This document shows, piece by piece, positions 31,120 to 39,000 of a stretch of 40,361 nt of DNA (position 1 is its first letter; every line of letters begins with the position of its first letter). The position numbers and the translations under genes were made by a program. This stretch comes from Clostridium sp. (GTDB taxonomy: Bacteria; Bacillota; Clostridia; Lachnospirales; Lachnospiraceae). The stretch spans positions 1 through 40,361 of the forward strand of contig SFNH01000034.1 in the NCBI GenBank assembly GCA_004554205.1, read 5' to 3'. Under the pieces are notes generated by a model. It was not told where the DNA came from. It worked only from the letters and a program-made list of their open reading frames with translations, and ran no database searches.

Positions 31120-31158
31120 AAGAAAAAGAGAGCTGCCGCAGATAATTTTTGCGGCAGC
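31120..31158 (-). terminator. Terminator of dnaB
   Basis: GCTGCCGCA/TGCGGCAGC (31132-31140, 31150-31158) directly follows the dnaB stop. On the minus strand it is followed by CTCTCTTTTTCTTT. The stem repeats the sequence used at 28.75 and 30.34 kb. Confidence 0.85.
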
Positions 31159-31163
31159 CCATC

Positions 31164-32498
31164 CTACTTCGCCAGATTTACAAATTTTGTGAACTCCGGC
31201 TGCCAGAGCAGGTTCACCGTACCGATCGGGCCGTTACGCTGCTTGGCAATGATCACCTCGGCGATATTCGGGGTGTCCGTGTCCTTATTGTAATAATCGT
31301 CGCGGTACAAAAACATCACCACGTCCGCATCCTGCTCAATGGCGCCCGACTCGCGCAGATCCGAGAGCATCGGGCGGTGATCCGTCCTCGTCTCGCAGGC
31401 GCGGGAGAGCTGCGACAGCGCCACCACCGGCGCATTCATCTCGCGCGCCAGCGCCTTAAGCGAGCGCGAAATCTCAGAAATCTCCTGCTGGCGGCTCTCA
31501 TTATTCCTGCCCCCGCTTCCCGACATAAGCTGCAGATAGTCGATGATGATCATGCTCAAGCCGTACTCCAGCTTCATCTTCCGGCACTTGGAGCGCAGCT
31601 CCGTAATGGAGATGCCCGGCGTGTCGTCAATGATCAGCCTGGAATTGCCGATCACGCCGATTCCCTCCACGATCGCGTCCCAGTCGGAATCCGACAGATT
31701 CCCCGTCCGCAGCTTCTGGGAATCCACATTGGACTCCATGGAAAGCATACGGTTCACAAGCTGCTCCTTCGACATCTCGAGACTGAAGATCATGCAGGGC
31801 AGACCCTTTCGCACCGCCACATGATCCACCATATTCAGCACAAACGCCGTCTTGCCCATGGACGGGCGCGCCGCGATCAGCACAAAATCCGACGGCTGCA
31901 TGCCCGAAGTCTTGTAGTCAAGGTCAATAAATCCTGTCGGGATGCCCGTCACCGTCCCCTGCGTTCTGGAGGCGACCTCTATTTTTTCCAAAACATTCAG
32001 CGCGACCTGGCGGATCGGCACGAACTCTCTCGAATTCCGGCTCTCAAGCAGGTCAAAAACCGACTTCTCCGTATGGGCGAGAATCTGCTCGAGCGGTTCC
32101 TTTCCAGCGTAACAGGTATTGGCGATCTCCTCATTAAGCTTGATCAGCCTTCTTAAAACCGCTTTCTCGCGGACGATACCCGCATAGGATTTCACATTCG
32201 CCGAGGTCGGCACTGTGGTAATGATATCCCGGACAAACTCCAGGCTGCTCACCTCCGGCGGCACATCCTTCTCCTTCAGACGGTCCTGGAGGGTGATCAG
32301 ATCCACCGGCTTGCCCTCATTAAACAGCTCCACCATAGCCTCAAACATGATGCCATACTGCTGCTGATAAAAGTCCGATGATGTAACTATCTCCGCCGCA
32401 GCAACGATCGCGTCCCTGTCCATCAGCATGGACCCGATCACCGACTGCTCCGCCTCCACACTATGGGGAAGCACCCGCTTCATCAGGGTTTCATCCAT
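31164..32498 (-). CDS. dnaB: Replicative DNA helicase DnaB
   Basis: The 444-residue hexameric 5'-3' helicase has an N-terminal helical domain (about 1-105; LPHSVEAEQSVIGSM), a linker, and a RecA-like ATPase domain. Walker A is ARPSMGKTAF, and SMIIIDYLQLM is the Walker B motif; LSQLSRACE and VMFLYRDDYY are later helicase motifs. No intein is present. It is the last gene of gdpP-rplI-dnaB, 34 bp after rplI, a conserved Firmicutes order. TAGGAG precedes the ATG. Confidence 0.97.
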   Translation of the reverse strand: MDETLMKRVLPHSVEAEQSVIGSMLMDRDAIVAAAEIVTSSDFYQQQYGIMFEAMVELFNEGKPVDLITLQDRLKEKDVPPEVSSLEFVRDIITTVPTSANVKSYAGIVREKAVLRRLIKLNEEIANTCYAGKEPLEQILAHTEKSVFDLLESRNSREFVPIRQVALNVLEKIEVASRTQGTVTGIPTGFIDLDYKTSGMQPSDFVLIAARPSMGKTAFVLNMVDHVAVRKGLPCMIFSLEMSKEQLVNRMLSMESNVDSQKLRTGNLSDSDWDAIVEGIGVIGNSRLIIDDTPGISITELRSKCRKMKLEYGLSMIIIDYLQLMSGSGGRNNESRQQEISEISRSLKALAREMNAPVVALSQLSRACETRTDHRPMLSDLRESGAIEQDADVVMFLYRDDYYNKDTDTPNIAEVIIAKQRNGPIGTVNLLWQPEFTKFVNLAK

Positions 32499-32533
32499 CT
32501 TCTGTCAATCTCCTATCTAAACGGATACACGCA

Positions 32534-32980
32534 CTATGATTCCGTCACCTTTACCGTAAGCTTCGCCGTCACATCCCTGTGAAGCTTTACTGAAACCTCG
32601 TGCGTCCCAAAGGTCTTGATCGGCTCCGGCAGCACCATCTTTTTCTTATCAATGTCGAGCCCGAGCTGCTCCGCCGCGGCCGCCGCGATCTCCTTGCCGG
32701 AAACAGAGCCGAATGCCTTTCCGCCCTCGCCTGCCTTCATCTTCATGGTAACCGATACCTTCTCAATCTTCTCCGCCAGCTCCTTCGCCGCGGCAAGCTG
32801 CTCCGCCGCCACCTTCGCCGCGTTTGCCTTCTGGAGCTTTAAGTCATTTAAGTTCTTTGGCGTCGCCTCGACTCCGAGCTTCTTCGGAAGGATAAAATTG
32901 CGCGCGTAGCCGTCATTTACCTTCACGATCTGCCCCTTTTTCCCAAGGGCCTTCACATCCTCCAACAGTACAATTTCCAT
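32534..32980 (-). CDS. rplI: 50S ribosomal protein L9
   Basis: The 148-residue protein begins MEIVLLEDVKALGKKGQIV and continues VNDGYARNFILPK, the L9 N-terminal signature. A long connecting helix (about 40-75) leads to a C-terminal domain (about 80-148). It binds domain V of 23S rRNA. The ATG overlaps the gdpP stop (TAATG), with AAAGGAG lying inside gdpP, so translation is coupled. Confidence 0.97.
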   Translation of the reverse strand: MEIVLLEDVKALGKKGQIVKVNDGYARNFILPKKLGVEATPKNLNDLKLQKANAAKVAAEQLAAAKELAEKIEKVSVTMKMKAGEGGKAFGSVSGKEIAAAAAEQLGLDIDKKKMVLPEPIKTFGTHEVSVKLHRDVTAKLTVKVTES

Positions 32981-35001
32981 TATGATATATCTCCTTTCTG
33001 CAGCATCTCATCAATTACATCCTTCACGCGGCGCTTCGCCTCCTCGATGCTCACGCCCGAAAGCTGCGCGCCCGCGATAGAGCGGTGTCCCCCGCCCCCA
33101 AGCTTCTCCATCATCACCTGGACATTTACCTCGTCAATGGAACGGGCGCTGACGTACACGACATCGTGATACTCGGTCAGAACCATCGAAGCCTTGATCC
33201 CCTTAATCTCGAGCAGCTCATTCGCCGCCTGGGCGCCCACGATCGTTGGGCTCTTGAGTCCGTCCGCCGGGCAGACGCCGATGGAAAATGCATCCCGGTA
33301 CACCTCCGCCGAGGCGACTGCGGACGCTTTCGCCCTGTAATCCACCATGTCGTCCCGGAACATCTTGCGCACGCGTGTCACATCCGCGCCGCAGCGCCGC
33401 AGGTACGCCGCCGCCTCAAAGGTTCGCACACCGGTCTGATTCGTGAAATTGTTGGTATCGATCACAATGCCGGCGTACATCGCATCGGCCTCCGCAGGTC
33501 TGATCTTAATGCCGTCCGCAATATACTGGAGCACCTCCGCGACCATCTCACACGTGGAGGACGCATATGGCTCGACATAGGAGAGCACCGCGTTGTTTAT
33601 GACCTCGCTGCCCTGTCGGTGATGGTCGAGAACGACGATCGTCTTCACCATCTTTAAAAGCTCCGGGGCGTCCGTGATGCTCGGGCGGTTCACATCCACG
33701 ACCACCAGCATAGTGCTGCCGTCCACATGCTCCGCCGCCTGCCCTCCATTTAAAAACATATCCTCCGGATAATCCGGGCTCTCCAAAAAGCGGTTCATCA
33801 TCGGCTGCACGGAGGTCGTCACCTCATTGATGATAATGTGCGCCTTTTTGTTTAACGCCGTGGCGATCCGGTAGATTCCGACCGCCGCTCCGAAGGAGTC
33901 AATGTCGCTCATCTTGTGCCCCATGATCAGCAGCTTATCCTTCGTCTCCATCAGCTCCCGCATCGCATGGGCCTTCACGCGCGCCTTCACGCGGGTCGCC
34001 TTCTCAAGCTGCTGCGCCTTGCCGCCGTAATACTGGATCCGGCCCGCGTCCTTGACGACCGCCTGGTCGCCGCCGCGCCCCAGCGCCATGTCGATCGCGT
34101 CCCGGGCATACTCATAATTCTGGCTGTAGCTCTCGCCGTTAAGACCGATCCCGATGCTCAGCGTGACCGCCATCTCATTGCCGATATTGACGCCCTTGAC
34201 CTCCTCCAGAATGGAGAAGCGCTCCTCCTGTATCTGCTCCATGTACTTCTGCTTGATGGTGAAGAAATATTTGTCCTTCTCGAGCTTTTTAACTACGCCG
34301 TCCATCGAACCGATATACTTATTGATCTTACGGTCGATCAGGGCGGTAAGCAGGGAGCGCCGCACCTCCTCGACACTCTCGAGCGCTTCCTCGTAATTGT
34401 CCAGATAAATGAGACCCGCCACCATCTTCTCGTCCGTGATCTCCTTTCGGCAGCGCAGGATCTCCGTCTCGTCAAACAGATAGACCGCAAGCAGCTTCTC
34501 TCTGCCGACAAGCACCTCTTTGTCCTCTTTCTCCGTACCGCTCACATACATCGGGCGCAGGATCAGGCGGAACTTAAATCCCCCGCATGATGTGTGCACC
34601 GCCACAGCCTCGTCATCGGTGGCAAGATCGGCCCGCGTCACCTCCGGGAATATCGCCGGGAGCATTTTCCGGCTGTTTTTCTCAAGTCCCATCACCCCCC
34701 GGAATGCCCGGTTCATCCAGATCACACGCCCCTCCTCATCAGCCAGCGCATAGAGCTGTTTCTGAATCCAGGCATACTCGGCGGAAAATTCCACCAGCCC
34801 GCCCAGTATCCGCCTGCGGCTGTAGAAGCAGATCCACGCCGCGACGAGAAGGTAAATCAGCGTAAAGAAAAGCATCACCCAGCCTGCCAGATCGTCAACC
34901 AGGGCAATCACTACATTCGCCGCTATCACAAATAAAGAGAGCAGGAGCGGCCACGCCAGGTATCCGCTTAGTTGCCCCTTAACCTTTATCTTGTCTTTCA
35001 T
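32980..35001 (-). CDS. gdpP: Cyclic-di-AMP phosphodiesterase GdpP
   Basis: The 673-residue membrane protein has two N-terminal helices (about 12-55), a PAS-like domain (about 75-170; LADEEGRVIWMNRAFRG), a degenerate GGDEF domain (about 190-310) and a DHH/DHHA1 phosphodiesterase domain. Metal ligands appear in MGHKMSDIDSFG, VVVDVNRPS and VLDHHRQG, and GGGGHRSIAGAQ closes the DHHA1 part. GdpP hydrolyses c-di-AMP to pApA and so influences osmolyte uptake, wall stress and beta-lactam tolerance. I start at 35001 (MKDKIKVKG) since GGGAG lies 6 bases upstream; the frame is open 32 codons further. It heads the gdpP-rplI-dnaB operon. Confidence 0.95.
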   Translation of the reverse strand: MKDKIKVKGQLSGYLAWPLLLSLFVIAANVVIALVDDLAGWVMLFFTLIYLLVAAWICFYSRRRILGGLVEFSAEYAWIQKQLYALADEEGRVIWMNRAFRGVMGLEKNSRKMLPAIFPEVTRADLATDDEAVAVHTSCGGFKFRLILRPMYVSGTEKEDKEVLVGREKLLAVYLFDETEILRCRKEITDEKMVAGLIYLDNYEEALESVEEVRRSLLTALIDRKINKYIGSMDGVVKKLEKDKYFFTIKQKYMEQIQEERFSILEEVKGVNIGNEMAVTLSIGIGLNGESYSQNYEYARDAIDMALGRGGDQAVVKDAGRIQYYGGKAQQLEKATRVKARVKAHAMRELMETKDKLLIMGHKMSDIDSFGAAVGIYRIATALNKKAHIIINEVTTSVQPMMNRFLESPDYPEDMFLNGGQAAEHVDGSTMLVVVDVNRPSITDAPELLKMVKTIVVLDHHRQGSEVINNAVLSYVEPYASSTCEMVAEVLQYIADGIKIRPAEADAMYAGIVIDTNNFTNQTGVRTFEAAAYLRRCGADVTRVRKMFRDDMVDYRAKASAVASAEVYRDAFSIGVCPADGLKSPTIVGAQAANELLEIKGIKASMVLTEYHDVVYVSARSIDEVNVQVMMEKLGGGGHRSIAGAQLSGVSIEEAKRRVKDVIDEMLQKGDIS

Positions 35002-35155
35002 ATCCATCTCCCTGCCGAATTCCGGGAATCCGGCTATAACACTTAACGCAGTGTACGCTTCGTGTAAATTGTACCACAGCTTCGCCCATTCGTCCATACC
35101 CGGATTATTACTAATGTTTCAGCTTGTAGCAGTTCATCCATGCGTCAATTTCTCA

Positions 35156-35184
35156 TTGTCATTTCCCTGAGTTTATATTAAGAT
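35156..35184 (+). promoter_or_regulatory. Promoter of the DUF4317 gene
   Basis: TTGTCA (35156-35161) and TAAGAT (35179-35184) are 17 bp apart, 48 bp upstream of the start codon. Confidence 0.6.
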
Positions 35185-35232
35185 AGTATCATGGGCAGGT
35201 TCTTTCCGCCCCATAAAAAGGAGAGCTGCGAT

Positions 35233-36369
35233 ATGATAAAAAAAGAAATTTCCGAGATCAAACGCCGTTTCACCCCGTCAAACTGCACTGTTTCGCGCAT
35301 CTGCGGCTGCTATGTGGACGGCGAAAAGAATAAGAAGACAACATTCAAAGAAGCGTTTTTATCCCTGCCGGAGGAGGATATGTTCAAATATTTTGACATT
35401 CTCCGAAAAAATCTGTCCGGCGCTCTTGGGAAGAATCTGATCAATCTGGAATTTCCGCTCGACTCCGAGATGGAGGGCGGCACGCAGAAATTCCTCTTGA
35501 GGCTGCGCGCCAGCCGCCTTCAGGATGATGCGCTGCTCGACACATTTTACGACCGGATCATCGAAGCCTATGATTATGTGGGGAATTACCTGATCCTGCT
35601 GATCCACGACGCCTACGACATTCCCGGAAAGACCTCCGACGGGCTTACAATGGAGGACGCCTCCGACGAAGTGTACAGCTACATCATGTGTTCCATCTGC
35701 CCCGTCGATTTATCAAAACCGGGCTTAAGCTACAACGAGCTGGAGAACACGTTTTCAAACCGCGTCCGGGACTGGGTCGTACAGATGCCGGAGCTCGGCT
35801 TTTTGTTCCCCGCCTTTAACGACCGCTCCACCGATCTGCACGGCGCGCTCTACTACTCTAAGGACAGCGACGACCTGCACGACGCCTTTATCGAGCGGAT
35901 CTTAGGCTGTCCGCTGCCTCTGCCCGCCGGATACCAGAGGGACTCCTTCCGCTCCGTCATCGAGGAGACGCTGGGCGAATCCTGCAGCTATGAGACGGTA
36001 AAGACCATCCACGAAAATTTAAGCGATATGCTTGAGGAAAACAAAGACAAGCCGGAGCCGCTCATCCTGGACAAGCATCAGGTCAAGGCCCTGCTTGAGC
36101 ACAGCGGCGTCGAGGAAGATCACCTTATAACCTTCGACAAAAACTTTGACGAGGCTGCCGGCGAGAGCGCCGTCATCTTCGCCTCCAATCTTGTAAACAC
36201 CCGCGCCTTCGAGGTGAAGACGCCGGACGTGATCGTGAAGGTGAACCCGGAACGCACCGACTTGATCGAGACCCGCGAGATTGACGGGAGACAGTGCCTT
36301 GTCATCGCCATCGACGGCGGGATCGAAGTCAACGGGATTGTCGTAAAAGGAAATAATGCGGAGGAATAA
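35233..36369 (+). CDS. DUF4317 family protein
   Basis: The 378-residue soluble protein begins MIKKEISEIKRRF and contains CTVSRICGCYVDGEKNK, the typical start of DUF4317 proteins of clostridia. No signal peptide, membrane helix or catalytic motif is evident; the protein is acidic with alternating helical and beta-rich stretches. The function of the family is not known. It is monocistronic, with its own promoter and a bidirectional terminator shared with rpsR. I use the ATG at 35233, which has AAAGGAG upstream, rather than the ATG at 35191. Confidence 0.85.
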   Translation: MIKKEISEIKRRFTPSNCTVSRICGCYVDGEKNKKTTFKEAFLSLPEEDMFKYFDILRKNLSGALGKNLINLEFPLDSEMEGGTQKFLLRLRASRLQDDALLDTFYDRIIEAYDYVGNYLILLIHDAYDIPGKTSDGLTMEDASDEVYSYIMCSICPVDLSKPGLSYNELENTFSNRVRDWVVQMPELGFLFPAFNDRSTDLHGALYYSKDSDDLHDAFIERILGCPLPLPAGYQRDSFRSVIEETLGESCSYETVKTIHENLSDMLEENKDKPEPLILDKHQVKALLEHSGVEEDHLITFDKNFDEAAGESAVIFASNLVNTRAFEVKTPDVIVKVNPERTDLIETREIDGRQCLVIAIDGGIEVNGIVVKGNNAEE

Positions 36370-36380
36370 AAAAGGGCGAA

Positions 36381-36411
36381 AAAAAGTTCCGCGGTCAGGC
36401 GGAACTTTTTT
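36381..36411. terminator. Bidirectional terminator between DUF4317 and rpsR
   Basis: AAAAAGTTCCGC/GCGGAACTTTTT (36381-36392, 36399-36410) has a 6-base loop and T runs on both strands. Confidence 0.92.
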
Positions 36412-36415
36412 GATG

Positions 36416-36682
36416 TTACTCCATCGTGTACGGCATCAGCGCGATATGACGCGCCCTCTTGATCGCAACCGTAAGCGCTCTCTGGTGCTTCGCGCAGTTT
36501 CCGGTGATCCTTCTCGGAAGAATCTTGCCTCTCTCGGATACATATCTCTTCAGCTTGTTGGTATCCTTGTAATCGATCACACCGTTCTTGTCGCCGCAGA
36601 ACACACAAACTTTTTTCCTTCTGCGCATACCGCCTCTTCTCACTTTGGCGCCGTCTGCTTTATCCGTTTTATTGAATGCCAT
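36416..36682 (-). CDS. rpsR: 30S ribosomal protein S18 (zinc-binding form)
   Basis: The 88-residue protein shows RRRKKVCVFCGDK, YKDTNKLKRYVSERGKILP and RRITGNCAKHQR. The Cys/His set (CxxC and CxxH) marks the C+ form that can bind zinc. It binds the 30S platform with S6. The ATG at 36682 has AAGGAGG upstream. It is the last gene of rpsF-ssb-rpsR, and no zinc-free paralogue is seen in the window. Confidence 0.97.
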   Translation of the reverse strand: MAFNKTDKADGAKVRRGGMRRRKKVCVFCGDKNGVIDYKDTNKLKRYVSERGKILPRRITGNCAKHQRALTVAIKRARHIALMPYTME

Positions 36683-36716
36683 TGGTACTGCCTCCTTCTT
36701 CAAATGATCCGTGCCC

Positions 36717-37172
36717 CTAGTTAAAGGGCAGTCCTTCGTCTTCCACACCATCGGGGATATTCATGAAGCCATCGCCGACCGCGCTCGACGGAGCCGGTCT
36801 GGATGTCGGCTGGTATCCGCCCTCTCCGCTGTTTCCGCCTGATGAATTCTTGCTGTCCGCAAACTCCTGATCATCCACAATGACGTCGGTGGTATAAACA
36901 CGCTGACCTTCTTTGTTGGTGTAGCTGCCCGTCTGAATCCGGCCCGATACCAGGACTCTCATGCCCTGATGAAAATACTTCTCCGCGAACTCGCCCGCCT
37001 TATCAAACGCGACAATGTTGATAAAGTCCGCGGTCTGCTCGCCGTCCTGGCTACGGCGCCCTCTGCGGTCCACCGCGAGCGTATATCTTGCAACTGCCAT
37101 GGAGCGCTCACCCTGGGTGTAGCGCACCTCCGGATCTCTGGTCAATCTTCCCATAAGGATTACTCTATTCAT
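36717..37172 (-). CDS. ssb: Single-stranded DNA-binding protein
   Basis: The 151-residue protein has an OB-fold domain (about 1-105; MNRVILMGRLTRDPEVRYT, FINIVAFDKAGEFAEKYF). A flexible Gly/Ser/Pro-rich linker follows, then an acidic tip EDEGLPFN that recruits repair and replication proteins. The tip ends in Asn after the usual Phe. The gene lies between rpsF and rpsR, the conserved position of the essential SSB. Confidence 0.97.
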   Translation of the reverse strand: MNRVILMGRLTRDPEVRYTQGERSMAVARYTLAVDRRGRRSQDGEQTADFINIVAFDKAGEFAEKYFHQGMRVLVSGRIQTGSYTNKEGQRVYTTDVIVDDQEFADSKNSSGGNSGEGGYQPTSRPAPSSAVGDGFMNIPDGVEDEGLPFN

Positions 37173-37210
37173 ACCATCACTCTTCCTTTTTAAGCTGCTT
37201 GTCTATTTGC

Positions 37211-37504
37211 TTACTGCTCGTCCTGCTTAACGCAAAGATATCTGATCACCGGCTCCATGATGCGAACATGCGCCTCAACTTCATTGGAGCAGTCGGAATT
37301 CTCAGTCTCGAACTTGATGAAATAATAGAAAGCCTCTTTCATCTTCTGGATCTCGTAGGCAAGTCTCTTCTTGCCCCAGTCATCCACGCCTGTCACAGTG
37401 CCGCCGAAACGGGTAATGTAACCCTGTACCTTCTCCAGCGCTGCGGCTCTCTCCTCATCCTCGAGTTTTGCGCTCAGAACAACTGCTAATTCGTATTTGT
37501 TCAT
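37211..37504 (-). CDS. rpsF: 30S ribosomal protein S6
   Basis: The 97-residue protein begins MNKYELAVVLSAKLEDEER and contains VDDWGKKRLAYEIQKMKEAFYYFI, the S6 signature. It forms a heterodimer with S18, encoded two genes downstream. AAGGAGG precedes the ATG at 37504. In the leader, GCTCTTGA can pair with TCAAGGGC shortly before the ribosome site; such leaders can carry an S6:S18 autoregulatory site, but I cannot confirm the motif. Confidence 0.97.
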   Translation of the reverse strand: MNKYELAVVLSAKLEDEERAAALEKVQGYITRFGGTVTGVDDWGKKRLAYEIQKMKEAFYYFIKFETENSDCSNEVEAHVRIMEPVIRYLCVKQDEQ

Positions 37505-37577
37505 TGCTTTACCTCCTTGTGGTCTCTGGCCCTTGACTTCAGTTTCAAGAGCAAGGAATATTGTGTCACGGGTAATT

Positions 37578-37606
37578 ATTTTACCAGAAATTCGACATGA
37601 ATGCAA
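37578..37606 (-). promoter_or_regulatory. Promoter of the rpsF-ssb-rpsR operon
   Basis: TTGCAT (37606-37601) and TAAAAT (37583-37578) are 17 bp apart on the minus strand, about 75 bp before rpsF. Confidence 0.72.
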
Positions 37607-37636
37607 GCACTATTTTTATTGATTCCCGGATTTTTG

Positions 37637-37694
37637 GTAACAGTTCAGCGTAGGACTTTGCACTTACTGCCAAAGTCCTGCGCTGAACCGTTAC
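37637..37694. repeat. 58-bp hairpin element of the GTAAC-N-GTTCAG family
   Basis: The two 24-base arms, GTAACAGTTCAGCG onward and the inverse of its GCGCTGAACCGTTAC copy, pair with two mismatches around a 10-base loop. It is the shortest complete copy in the window. It lies immediately downstream of DUF951, whose stop codon (37691-37693) falls in the last bases, and upstream of the rpsF promoter. Confidence 0.8.
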
Positions 37695-37894
37695 AATTTT
37701 CCTGGATTTTTCGTAAGGTCTCTCGCATTTTTCTCCACCATTTTCCGCTCCGCCATCACCTGGCGCCCGCAGCCCCGGCATTCGAGGCGGAAGTCCGCAC
37801 CCACGCGCAGGATCTCCCACTCATAGCTGCCGCAGGGATGCTTCTTTTTAAGTTTAACCACATCGCCGACTTCAAAATCCCACTTCCGCTCCAT
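37691..37894 (-). CDS. DUF951 family protein
   Basis: The 67-residue protein matches DUF951, a small Firmicutes family: FEVGDVVKLKKKHPCGSYEWEILR, then GADFRLECRGCGRQVM. The HPCGS and CxxC positions may bind a metal, and the SH3-like fold suggests nucleic-acid or translation work; function is unproven. It follows the aldo/keto reductase gene by 26 bp. Its stop lies in the terminal repeat of the hairpin element downstream. Confidence 0.9.
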   Translation of the reverse strand: MERKWDFEVGDVVKLKKKHPCGSYEWEILRVGADFRLECRGCGRQVMAERKMVEKNARDLTKNPGKL

Positions 37895-37920
37895 TGTTCC
37901 AGCCCTTCCGATACGCTTTC

Positions 37921-38931
37921 TTACAGTATCTGCCCCGGATCCTCGCCCAGCGCCGCGTCGATCGCCGCAAGCTCCTCCGCCGTAAATTCGGGACAGTCGA
38001 GCGCGGCTGCATTGTCCTCAAGCTGAGCGGCGCTGCTCGCGCCGATAAGGACGCTCGTCACCTCCGGTCTTCTCAAGACCCACGTAAGCGCCATCTGCGC
38101 CAGGCTCTGCCCGCGACCCGCGGCGATATCGTTAAGCCTTCGCACCTTCTCTACGCGGTCCTCCGTTATATAACGTCTCCCCACCGTGGTCCCCGCACGC
38201 GAAGCGCGCGACCCCTCCGGCACGCCGTTTAGATACTTGTCCGTCAAAAAGCCCTGCGCGAGCGGACTGTAGGCGATACAGCCCACGCCCTCCTCTCCCA
38301 GCGCCTTGAGAAGATCCCGCTCCACCCAGCGCTCAAACATATTGTAGCGCGGCTGATGAATCAGGCAAGGAGTCCCATTTTCCCGCAGAATGGCGATCGC
38401 TCTTTTCGCCTCCTCCGCCGGATAATTGGAGATGCCCACATACAGCGCCTTCCCCTGACGCACCATATCCGACAGCGCACCCATGCTCTCCTCAAGCGGC
38501 GTCTCCGGGTCCGGGCGGTGATGGTAGAAAATGTCCACATAATCAAGCTTCAGTCGTCTTAAGCTCGCGTCGAGGCTTGAAATCAGGTATTTTCGGGAAC
38601 CCCAGTTCCCGTAAGGCCCTGGCCAGAAATCGTACCCCGCCTTGGTCGATATCAGAATCTGCTCCCGGTATGCACCCATGTCGTCGTGGAGTATTTTTCC
38701 AAAATTTTCCTCCGCAAGCCCGCGCGCCGGGAAGCCGTAGTTGTTCGCCAGGTCAAAGTGCGTGATCCCTAAGTCGAACGCCTTAAAGATAATCGTTTTC
38801 TGCTCCGAAAGCGGCTTTTCCAGGCCAAAGTTCTGCCACAGTCCCAGCGACACCATCGGAAGCAAGATCCCGCTCCGTCCGCACCGCCTGTACTTCATCC
38901 TGTCGTATCTCGCCTCATCTGCCTGATACAT
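37921..38931 (-). CDS. Aldo/keto reductase (YghZ-like)
   Basis: The 336-residue NADPH-dependent reductase has the AKR tetrad: Asp and Tyr in HFDLANNYG, Lys in STKAGYDFWPG, and His in FYHHRPDP. SVLIGASSAAQLEDN forms the cofactor-phosphate site. WPGPYGNWGSRKYL resembles the YghZ group, which reduces L-glyceraldehyde 3-phosphate and methylglyoxal. The exact substrate is not determinable. The ATG at 38931 (MYQADEARY) has GGGAGG 7 bases upstream. It is probably co-transcribed with DUF951. Confidence 0.9.
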   Translation of the reverse strand: MYQADEARYDRMKYRRCGRSGILLPMVSLGLWQNFGLEKPLSEQKTIIFKAFDLGITHFDLANNYGFPARGLAEENFGKILHDDMGAYREQILISTKAGYDFWPGPYGNWGSRKYLISSLDASLRRLKLDYVDIFYHHRPDPETPLEESMGALSDMVRQGKALYVGISNYPAEEAKRAIAILRENGTPCLIHQPRYNMFERWVERDLLKALGEEGVGCIAYSPLAQGFLTDKYLNGVPEGSRASRAGTTVGRRYITEDRVEKVRRLNDIAAGRGQSLAQMALTWVLRRPEVTSVLIGASSAAQLEDNAAALDCPEFTAEELAAIDAALGEDPGQIL

Positions 38932-38959
38932 CGCCCCGCCTCCCAAAAGTTCTTGTCCT

Positions 38960-38972
38960 GTAACTATTCCGC
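38960..38972 (+). repeat. Single GTAAC-N-ATTCCGC motif
   Basis: One divergent half-site of the repeat family lies between the GNAT and aldo/keto reductase genes; no partner is visible next to it. Confidence 0.35.
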
Positions 38973-39000
38973 AGCTTCACAGCTGCCTCGTCTTAGTTTC

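Noticed and set aside
31149..32156. 335-codon plus-strand frame opposite dnaB
   Set aside because: Shadow of dnaB; Arg/His-rich with no recognisable motif.
31164..32498. Intein or split in dnaB
   Set aside because: The helicase reads through at normal length with all motifs contiguous.
35126..35140. GTAGCAGTTCATCC as another repeat end
   Set aside because: It differs from GTAAC at a core position and has no inverse partner nearby.
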